Part shown: piece by piece, positions 22,052-28,189 of the stretch
How the letters are laid out: the number at the start of each line of letters is the position of its first letter
Position numbering within the stretch: the stretch's first letter is position 1
Source: JAPYWM01 sp964489015
GTDB lineage: Bacteria; Bacteroidota; Bacteroidia; SpSt-205
Direction: 5' to 3'
DNA: 28,189 nucleotides
NCBI GenBank assembly: GCA_964489015.1
Contig: CAZAXD010000025.1
Coordinates: 1 to 28,189, forward strand
Notes under the pieces: generated by a model
Told to the model about the DNA's origin: nothing
Database searches by the model: none
What the model saw: only the letters and a program-made list of their open reading frames with translations
Made by a program: the position numbers and the translations under genes

Positions 22052-23738
22052 GCAGCGGATCTTTCTACTCTCTGAGAAAGTAGTCAAGCAGATTGCAGCA
22101 GGCGAAGTCGTGACCCGCCCCGCCTCTATTTTGAAAGAACTCCTTGAAAACAGCATTGACGCGCAGGCTCGTCACATTCAAGTGTGGACCCAAGAGGGCG
22201 GTAAGCGGCTGATCCAAGTCTCGGATAATGGTATAGGCATGTCGCCCATTGATGCAGAATTATGCTTTGAGCGGCATGCTACCTCCAAAATCACTTCCCT
22301 CAAGGATCTTTACCAGCTTCAGACCAAGGGCTTTCGGGGAGAAGCCTTGGCTAGTATCGCCGCTGTGGCCCATGTAGAGCTTTTTACACGCAGACCGGAG
22401 GATGAGCTAGGCACGCATGTCGTCATGGCTTTCGGAGAAAAACGCCTCAGCGAGCCCACCCGCTGCGCGCCCGGGACCACCCTCCTCGTGACTCGCCTCT
22501 TTCAGCAGCTACCTGTGCGGCTCAAAAGTCTGCGCGCCGCCCTGACCGAACATCGCCATAATTTGCAAGAATTCTTTCGGGTGGCTTATCCGCATTCACA
22601 CCTGGCCTTTACCTACTACTACGAGGAAGAGCGGCTTTATGATCTGCCGCCGCAAAACCTCTTAGACCGCATCTTAGCCCTCAATCCAGCCCTGAGCCCC
22701 GCTGATTTGACCTATGTAGCGGAAGAAACTCCTATCTTTCGCATAGAGGGGTATCTCGTCCTCCCCGAAAAGCTGCCCGCCGAAAGTGCCGAAAGCTATC
22801 TCTTTATCAATCAGCGCTACATTCGGCATCCCAGCTTACATAGCGCCATTTGGCAAGTGTACAAACCGCTCGTGGGCAAGGAGCGCAAACCCCTGTACTG
22901 GCTCTTTCTAGAGGTCCCGCCCACCGAGGTAGACATCAATGTCGTTCCCTCTAAAACGGAGGCTCGCCTCGTGCACGAACTCGAGATTCGTAAGATGCTC
23001 ATGAGCATCGTTCAGAAAGGCCTTGCCCAGTCTTACATTATCCCATCCCCGGAACGCCTGCAGCCCAGCCTTCTTTTGCCGGACATAGGTGGCAGCGCCG
23101 CTGCTCGCCAAGTGCCGCTCCAGCTGTCCGCGCTCGAGGCTCCCCTTCCGTTTGCGACTACCATGAGCGCCCTCACGCCTCCTGAAGCAAATCCCGCTTT
23201 ACTGCTGTATCGGCGCTATCTAATCGTTGCTGAGCAGGCAGAAGGGGCCTGGGTAGTGGATTTATGGCGAGCTTATGAGCGGCTCAGTTACGAACGGCTA
23301 CGGCGGCAGCCGCCCATCCCTCGCCAAGGGCTCCTCATTCCCCTCCACGAAACCGTAAGTCCCCCCGTTTATGCCACCCTACAGGCATGGGCTACACAGC
23401 TAAATAGCTACGGTGTTACTTTAGACTTTCGGGACGCTGGAGAGATCGTGCTGCATGCTGTGCCGGCGACACAGCTGCCAGGCCTAGACAAGCTGCTTCT
23501 CGAAAGCCTAATAGCCTGGGCCGAAGCGGGGCCTGAGGCACCTGCAGACTGGGGCCAAACGTTAGCCCAGATAACCATGCAGCAACTTCAGAGGCGTCCA
23601 CCCCGTCAGTTTTACTTAGAAGAGGCCCTCGCCCTGTACGAGGCCCTCTCGCACTGTGAAAATCCTAACTACACACCAGGCGGCTATCCTATTCGATTTT
23701 TTCTCTCGCGTGAGGCCCTTAGCACACTTTTTGGCTGA
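22032..23738 (+). CDS. mutL: DNA mismatch repair protein MutL
   Basis: 568 residues. N-terminal GHKL ATPase: IAAGEVVTRPASILKELLENSIDA with catalytic Glu36 and Asn40, SDNGIGM (64-70), ERHATSKI (80-87) and GFRGEALASIA (100-110). The C-terminal dimerisation domain begins near PALLLYRRYLIVAEQ. MutL couples mismatch recognition by MutS to strand removal. At the site where endonuclease-type MutL proteins have DQHAxxExxxxE, this protein reads DLWRAYERLSYE, and the CPHGRP-like site near the C-terminus is YTPGGYP, so the nuclease site looks altered. The start at 22032 gives the standard MutL N-terminus. An ATG at 21981 would add 17 unrelated residues inside the upstream gene. Shorter than typical MutL (about 600-650 residues). 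Confidence 0.93.
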   Translation: MNTRAVEQRIFLLSEKVVKQIAAGEVVTRPASILKELLENSIDAQARHIQVWTQEGGKRLIQVSDNGIGMSPIDAELCFERHATSKITSLKDLYQLQTKGFRGEALASIAAVAHVELFTRRPEDELGTHVVMAFGEKRLSEPTRCAPGTTLLVTRLFQQLPVRLKSLRAALTEHRHNLQEFFRVAYPHSHLAFTYYYEEERLYDLPPQNLLDRILALNPALSPADLTYVAEETPIFRIEGYLVLPEKLPAESAESYLFINQRYIRHPSLHSAIWQVYKPLVGKERKPLYWLFLEVPPTEVDINVVPSKTEARLVHELEIRKMLMSIVQKGLAQSYIIPSPERLQPSLLLPDIGGSAAARQVPLQLSALEAPLPFATTMSALTPPEANPALLLYRRYLIVAEQAEGAWVVDLWRAYERLSYERLRRQPPIPRQGLLIPLHETVSPPVYATLQAWATQLNSYGVTLDFRDAGEIVLHAVPATQLPGLDKLLLESLIAWAEAGPEAPADWGQTLAQITMQQLQRRPPRQFYLEEALALYEALSHCENPNYTPGGYPIRFFLSREALSTLFG

Positions 23739-23747
23739 GAAATCCGT

Positions 23748-23755
23748 TAACTTTG
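23748..23755 (+). promoter_or_regulatory. Bacteroidota -7 box (TAACTTTG) for glyA
   Basis: An exact TAnnTTTG in the 21-base gap after mutL, followed by CCTG and the GTG start of glyA. It lets glyA be transcribed separately from the mutL operon as a leaderless mRNA. Confidence 0.65.
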
Positions 23756-23759
23756 CCTG

Positions 23760-25058
23760 GTGCGCGATCCCATTTTTGACTGGATACAAGCCGAAGCCCG
23801 TCGTCAAGCAGACGGTTTAGAGCTCATTGCCTCGGAAAACTATGCCAGCCCTGCAGTGTTAGCGGCCTTGGGCTCTGTCTTGAATAACAAGTACGCCGAG
23901 GGCTTGCCTGGCAAACGATACTACGGCGGCTGCCAATATGCCGACGAAGTGGAAAGGATTGCTCAGGAACGCTTGAAGGCCTTATTTGGCGCCGAGTGGG
24001 TGAATGTACAACCCCATAGCGGCGCGCAAGCCAACGCCGCCGTTCTTTTAGCGCTTCTCCGACCTGGCGAGAGGCTTCTCAGCTTCGAGCTGGCCCACGG
24101 TGGGCATCTCACCCATGGCAGCCCACTTAATGCCTCCGGTCAGCTTTATGAGGTAGCTCACTATGGCGTAAGGCCTGATACGTACCTCCTAGACTACGAC
24201 GCCATTCGCGAAAAAGCCTTAGCCTTCCGACCCAAGGTGATCTTTTGCGGGGCTAGCAGCTATCCCCGGGATTGGGACTTTCACACCCTGCGCCAAATCG
24301 CCGATGAAGTGGGCGCGCTACTCGTGGCTGATATTGCCCATCCCGCAGGCTTGATAGCGGCCAAGCTGCTCAACGATCCTCTGGTGCATTGTCACATCGT
24401 TACCAGCACCACCCACAAAACCCTACGCGGCCCCCGCGGCGGCATCATCATGATGGGGAAAGACTTTGAAAATCCGCTAGGCAAACGCACAGCCAAGGGT
24501 TCCCTTCAAAAAATGAGCGCGCTCTTGGATAGTGCACTCTTTCCCGGCATTCAGGGAGGACCGCATATGCATGGCATCGCTGCGAAAGCCGTAGCCTTCG
24601 GGGAGGCCTTACAACCAGCCTTTCGTACGTATGCCCAAGCCGTGATTCGAAACGCCAAGGCGCTAGCCCAAGCCCTCATTGAGCGTGGGTATCACGTCTT
24701 AACCGGTGGTACAGATAATCACATCGTCCTAGTAGACCTGCGTAATAAGGGCCTTACGGGCAAGGAAGCAGAAACCTTCCTCGAAAATGCCGGCATTACC
24801 GTCAATAAAAACTTGATACCCTATGACCCGCAGCCACCTCTCAAAGCCAGTGGGATTCGCTTAGGCACCCCGGCCCTGACGACTCGCGGCTTGGGTGAAG
24901 CCGATTTTCAGCAGGTGGCTGCCTGGATCGACGAGGTACTTTCCCGCCCTACCGATGAAGCCCGTCACCAGCAGATCCGGCTAGAGATTCAGGCCTATCT
25001 GGCGCACTTTCCGCTGCCTTATGCTCCTTCGGGCCTCGTCGAAGTGCTTAAGGCCTAA
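23760..25058 (+). CDS. glyA: Serine hydroxymethyltransferase
   Basis: A 432-residue PLP enzyme that interconverts serine plus tetrahydrofolate with glycine plus methylene-tetrahydrofolate, the main source of one-carbon units. Motifs: ELIASENYAS (21-30), YAEGLPGKRYYGGC (45-58), HSGAQAN (86-92), VADIAHPAGLIA (189-200), and the cofactor site TSTTHKTLRGPRGG (215-228) with the PLP Lys at 220. Complete and of normal length. The start is a GTG at 23760, giving MRDPIFDWIQAEARRQ; no alternative ATG precedes the conserved ELIASEN region. It lies 21 bases after mutL with its own promoter box. It is convergent with the MMPL gene, separated by 29 bases in which I see no terminator hairpin. Confidence 0.97.
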   Translation: MRDPIFDWIQAEARRQADGLELIASENYASPAVLAALGSVLNNKYAEGLPGKRYYGGCQYADEVERIAQERLKALFGAEWVNVQPHSGAQANAAVLLALLRPGERLLSFELAHGGHLTHGSPLNASGQLYEVAHYGVRPDTYLLDYDAIREKALAFRPKVIFCGASSYPRDWDFHTLRQIADEVGALLVADIAHPAGLIAAKLLNDPLVHCHIVTSTTHKTLRGPRGGIIMMGKDFENPLGKRTAKGSLQKMSALLDSALFPGIQGGPHMHGIAAKAVAFGEALQPAFRTYAQAVIRNAKALAQALIERGYHVLTGGTDNHIVLVDLRNKGLTGKEAETFLENAGITVNKNLIPYDPQPPLKASGIRLGTPALTTRGLGEADFQQVAAWIDEVLSRPTDEARHQQIRLEIQAYLAHFPLPYAPSGLVEVLKA

Positions 25059-25087
25059 TCAGCTGCCTACGCAAGAACGTTAGCCAC

Positions 25088-27415
25088 TCACGCCTTAGCT
25101 CGCTTTTCCCGAATATGAGTTAGCCGGCGCCGCACGTATCGTCGTACGCGACCTTCATCTGCTTGCCGAAACGTTACTAAGAGGGCCGGCAAGAGAAAAA
25201 CATTAGAGAAGATCCCCATACCGATCGATAAAGCCGTCAGAATCCCCAGGGCTTTGGTGCCACCAAATGAGGAAGGAATAAATATCGAAAATCCCACCAA
25301 GAGCACGATGGACGTATAAAGGATGAGCGCCCCCGTATGGTGAAGGCTCACAATAGCGGCCCGCTCGGGCAAGGGATGCCGCCGATAATACCACTGATAC
25401 GAGCTAAGGTAGCGGACGGCGCTATCTATCACGATACCGAAAGCCATTTCAAAAATGAGCGCCGTCGAGGGCTTGAGGGCTATACCTAGAAAACCCATTA
25501 GCCCCGCTACTAGAAAGAGCGGCACCATATTCACCCCTACGCTAATGAGCATGACCCGCAGCGAACCGTAAAGGAAAAACATCTGTAAGACAACCAGAAT
25601 GAATGTGGCTATAAGGCTCCAAACCAGGTTATCCACGAGGTAGTCGATAGCTTTGAGAAAGATATAAGTGGTACCGGTGACATGCACCTTGGGGGCGTCG
25701 GCCCCAAAAGTGGCGTCGATGTCGGCTTGAATCCGGTCCAAGAGCTCCGGCATTTTTTGAGAACCTATGTCCCGGACAAAGGCCGTGATGCGGGCTTGTC
25801 GCCAGCTCGTATCCACCATGGCCTGGAGCGCCCCCACAGAAGCCCCGCGCGGGATGCTGCGCAAGAGGGTAGGTAGCTCCTCCGAAAGCGGAAATCGAAA
25901 AGCAGCAGGCTCCCCCCCCCAGTAGACCTGTCGAACCCACTTAAGTCCATCAATAAGGCTAAGGCTGCGCGAGAGCTCCGGATACTTACGCAGACTATCC
26001 TGCAAGGCCGCCATCGCTCGCAAAATCCCCATCCGCCGCAGACCCTGGGCCCGTTCTACGTCAATCACGATCTCAAAAGGCAGCATACCCCCGTAATGCT
26101 GCTGAAAGAAGGCCTGATCCCGCACCACCCGTGCAGACTGCGGCAGATCATCTGCCATATAAGAGACAGCCCGCAGCCGCAAAACCCCTATGCCCCCAAT
26201 CAGTAAAAGCAAGCCGCTGACAAGGTATACCACTGGTCGATAGCGTTCCACAATCAGGCCACTTCCTCGCAAAAAAGCGCGAACCCACCGGTTATTGAGG
26301 TGGCGGAGCTCCCGCTCCCGGGGTGCCGGCAAAAGCATGAGCATAGATGGCAGCAATAGCACGGTCAGCCCATAAGAAACCATCGTCCCCCAAAATGCTA
26401 CCAGCCCAAACTCCTGCAAGGGTATGACCCGCGTCAGATATAAAGTCAAAAAAGCAAAGGCATTGTTGGCATGAATCATCAGGGTGACAAACCCCATGTC
26501 GCGAATCATCTCCCGAATCGCAGCCCGCTTATCGCCCTTGGCTACATACAGCCGATGGTACTCACCGATCATGTAGATCGCCGGTGGAATCCCTAAGATC
26601 ACTATCAGGGGGGGCAGTAGGGCGGTTAGCAGCGTGAGCTTGTAACCATAGATGCCTATGACCCCCACCGTCCACAGCGCAGTTAGCCCTAAAAGTATGA
26701 CGGGAAATATGCCCGCAAACCAAGAGCGAAAGTATCCATACAGCGCTATGATCGTGAGAATAAGCGAGGCTATGGTAAATAGCTGAAGTTCTCTCGGCAC
26801 TAGCTGGGAGATTTCATATCGCAGATAGGGCACCCCACCGATATGAGCATGGACGCTAGTACGAGCGGACCAGGTCTCCACCAGTGCCGTAACGGCTGCA
26901 AGCAGGCGGTGCTTGGCTTTCGTGTGCAAGGTAAGAGAATCTAAGCTCACTAAGATGAGGGTAGAGGTGCCGGCCTGATCCCATAAAAGTCCCTCGTAGA
27001 TGGGCAAGTGGGTTCGTACCCGCTGCCACTCGGCTGCCGTTCGAACGGCTAACGTTTCCACCACTAGGCGGCCTTTTAGCCACTGAAGCGCTGGCAGGGC
27101 GCCTAGACTCAAGACTCCTCTAACCCCAGCTTGCTTACTGAGCGAGTCCACCAGCAGCTGATAGGCCGCCCAGAAGGTATCATCCGGCTTGGAGGGCATC
27201 TCTATCCCGATCAGAACAAGCCCCGCATCTTCTCCAAAAGCAGCCTGAAACCGACGATAAAACTGATAGTCTGGATCGTCTTCAGGTATGACCTTGACAA
27301 AATCTTGGCTTATCTCGACCTCTCTGGCACGCCATCCCATGTACAGACTCCCAGCCAAAGCTAAAGCTAGCCAGACATAACGCCCCCGAAGCAAAAGGTC
27401 CGGCCAGCCCCTCAT
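25088..27415 (-). CDS. MMPL/RND superfamily exporter
   Basis: A 775-residue polytopic protein made of two similar halves, each one transmembrane helix, a periplasmic domain of about 170 residues, and five more helices: helix 1 about 13-30, helices 2-6 about 215-370, helix 7 about 393-415, helices 8-12 about 590-755. After helix 1 it reads EISQDFVKVIPEDDPDYQFYRRF, the start typical of the HAE3/MMPL (hydrophobe exporter) family. Helix blocks such as LLPPLIVILGIPPAIYMIGEYHR and GIVIDSAVRYLSSY fit the sterol-sensing-like core. The family exports lipids or hydrophobic compounds with the proton-motive force. No membrane-fusion or TolC partner is adjacent, which suits HAE3 rather than tripartite pumps. 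The ATG overlaps the upstream flavoprotein stop by 4 bases. A run of nine G lies in the coding strand. Confidence 0.85.
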   Translation of the reverse strand: MRGWPDLLLRGRYVWLALALAGSLYMGWRAREVEISQDFVKVIPEDDPDYQFYRRFQAAFGEDAGLVLIGIEMPSKPDDTFWAAYQLLVDSLSKQAGVRGVLSLGALPALQWLKGRLVVETLAVRTAAEWQRVRTHLPIYEGLLWDQAGTSTLILVSLDSLTLHTKAKHRLLAAVTALVETWSARTSVHAHIGGVPYLRYEISQLVPRELQLFTIASLILTIIALYGYFRSWFAGIFPVILLGLTALWTVGVIGIYGYKLTLLTALLPPLIVILGIPPAIYMIGEYHRLYVAKGDKRAAIREMIRDMGFVTLMIHANNAFAFLTLYLTRVIPLQEFGLVAFWGTMVSYGLTVLLLPSMLMLLPAPRERELRHLNNRWVRAFLRGSGLIVERYRPVVYLVSGLLLLIGGIGVLRLRAVSYMADDLPQSARVVRDQAFFQQHYGGMLPFEIVIDVERAQGLRRMGILRAMAALQDSLRKYPELSRSLSLIDGLKWVRQVYWGGEPAAFRFPLSEELPTLLRSIPRGASVGALQAMVDTSWRQARITAFVRDIGSQKMPELLDRIQADIDATFGADAPKVHVTGTTYIFLKAIDYLVDNLVWSLIATFILVVLQMFFLYGSLRVMLISVGVNMVPLFLVAGLMGFLGIALKPSTALIFEMAFGIVIDSAVRYLSSYQWYYRRHPLPERAAIVSLHHTGALILYTSIVLLVGFSIFIPSSFGGTKALGILTALSIGMGIFSNVFLLPALLVTFRQADEGRVRRYVRRRLTHIREKRAKA
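25912..25920. repeat. Homopolymer G9/C9 tract inside the MMPL gene
   Basis: Nine consecutive C on the plus strand read as G9 in the coding strand, encoding Trp-Gly-Gly-Glu in the second periplasmic domain. It is the longest homopolymer I noticed. A slip of one base would truncate the protein at about two-thirds of its length. Confidence 0.6.
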
Positions 27416-28189
27416 GAGAGCAGCTCCGCCTTAAAAATAGACTCGCCCAAAGCCGAACGGGCACACTCTTGAATACCCTCCGTGAGCGCAGGATGCGGCT
27501 GCAAGATACCGCATAAGTCACTAATCCGTCGCGAAAACCGAATCATCATGGCGACAAGGCCAATGATAGAAGACGCTTGAGGCCCCACGGCCCGACAGCC
27601 CAGAATATACGGGTCAGGTTCATCGGTCGTAATAAGCTTGAAGAAGCTATGCCGGGTCCGCATGGCAATCCCGCGTGCCGTGAGCTCATACCCATACCTT
27701 ACCACTCGGTAGGCGTAGCCAGCTGCCTGGGCTTGCTGCTCATTCAGCCCCACCCCGGCCACCTCCGGCCGCAAAAACATAATCCAGGACAGGTGATCAT
27801 ACTCTAGCGGACGACGCACCTGTCCAAACATGCGTTCTACAGCATAACGAGCCTCCTGCTCCGCTACATTCACAAAGCCTGCTCGCAGGTTATCGACATC
27901 CCCGGCTGTGTAAATATGGGGGATCGTCGTCTGGGTTTGATGGGAAACGATTTGCCCCTGTTCATCGACTTTAACGCCGATTTTCTCTAAACCTAGGTCA
28001 CCTGTATTAGGCACCCGCCCAACCGAAAGAAGGGCATGGCTGGCCTGGTATGTCTCTACCGCTCCGTCCCGCAGCACCTCGTACACAATGCCTTCGCCGC
28101 ACCGTTTCATATTGAGTAGCTGAGCCCGTGTCAAAATCCGGACATTATAGTCGACGAGGTTTTGGCTCACGACCTGCGTCACGTCTGGG
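27412..28189 (-). CDS. Dihydrolipoyl dehydrogenase-like flavoprotein, C-terminal part (5' end outside window)
   Basis: The reading frame is open to the right edge, so about 258 codons of a normal 460-residue class I pyridine nucleotide-disulphide oxidoreductase are present. Visible: LLSVGRVPNTGDLGLEKIGV, which ends the NAD domain, the FAD motif IPHIYTAGDVDN, and the dimerisation domain with RPEVAGVGLNEQQA, YILGCRAVGPQASSIIG and the active-site base region LQPHPALTEGIQE (catalytic His and Glu). The N-terminal redox CxxxxC lies outside the window, so the choice between dihydrolipoyl dehydrogenase and a related disulphide reductase is open. RPEVAGVG where Lpd usually has TxPEVAxVG is a small deviation. 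It is cytoplasmic and its stop overlaps the MMPL exporter start (ATGA), so the two are co-expressed although no functional link is obvious. Confidence 0.85.
   Translation of the reverse strand, partial: PDVTQVVSQNLVDYNVRILTRAQLLNMKRCGEGIVYEVLRDGAVETYQASHALLSVGRVPNTGDLGLEKIGVKVDEQGQIVSHQTQTTIPHIYTAGDVDNLRAGFVNVAEQEARYAVERMFGQVRRPLEYDHLSWIMFLRPEVAGVGLNEQQAQAAGYAYRVVRYGYELTARGIAMRTRHSFFKLITTDEPDPYILGCRAVGPQASSIIGLVAMMIRFSRRISDLCGILQPHPALTEGIQECARSALGESIFKAELLS

Noticed and set aside
25059..25087. Terminator between the convergent glyA and MMPL genes
   Set aside because: Only a distant 6-bp TAAGGC/GCCTTA match with a loop of about 40 bases; not a credible hairpin.

Overview
The window is a gene-dense, moderately GC-rich piece of a chromosome from a member of the Bacteroidota. 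Three independent signs support this. (i) The PhoD-like phosphatase ends in a type IX secretion (T9SS) sorting domain, and a PorG/DUF6089-like protein is encoded nearby. (ii) Exact copies of the Bacteroidota -7 promoter box TAnnTTTG sit 4-5 bases before many start codons. (iii) Almost every exported protein has a signal peptide followed by Gln at the predicted cleavage site (the 'Bacteroidetes Q-rule'). The gene order porG-uppS-bamA-ompH-ompH-murI is also typical of the phylum. The species cannot be named from the sequence alone. No tRNA, rRNA, CRISPR array, insertion sequence or prophage is visible.

Layout. 1-1009 (-): a truncated M16 peptidase-like protein of the non-catalytic type, open at the left edge. 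1093-2928 (-): secreted PhoD-like phosphatase, divergent from 2968-3732 (+), an aspartyl/asparaginyl beta-hydroxylase-family protein. 3721-14366 (-): a 10.6-kb, almost gapless run transcribed in the order smc, spermidine-synthase-like protein, porG-like, uppS, bamA, three tandem ompH/skp paralogues, murI. It joins chromosome condensation, undecaprenyl carrier synthesis, outer-membrane protein assembly and peptidoglycan precursor supply. 14466-14873 (-): a frameshifted remnant of a DUF429 gene. 14896-17753 (+): two outer-membrane barrel genes, the second carrying a ComEA-like helix-hairpin-helix region. A strong hairpin separates them from 17830-19578 (-), a repetitive surface-fibre protein. 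19708-23738 (+): cutA, a DUF2279 protein, a class-A-like serine hydrolase and mutL, tightly packed. glyA follows (23760-25058) with its own promoter. 25088-28189 (-): an MMPL/RND exporter preceded by a dihydrolipoyl-dehydrogenase-like flavoprotein cut by the right edge.

How it works together. The dominant theme is building the cell envelope and exporting proteins: BamA plus Skp-like chaperones, a T9SS component with at least one T9SS cargo, wall precursor enzymes, several barrels and a fibre. Genes within operons are commonly joined by 4-base ATGA/GTGA overlaps. Genes that lead operons commonly have a TAnnTTTG box so close to the start codon that their mRNAs are predicted to be leaderless. 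The most notable observations are this promoter/start architecture, the HhH-barrel pair, the tandem Skp set with one probable lipoprotein, and the DUF429 pseudogene. I did not find a convincing wholly new system.
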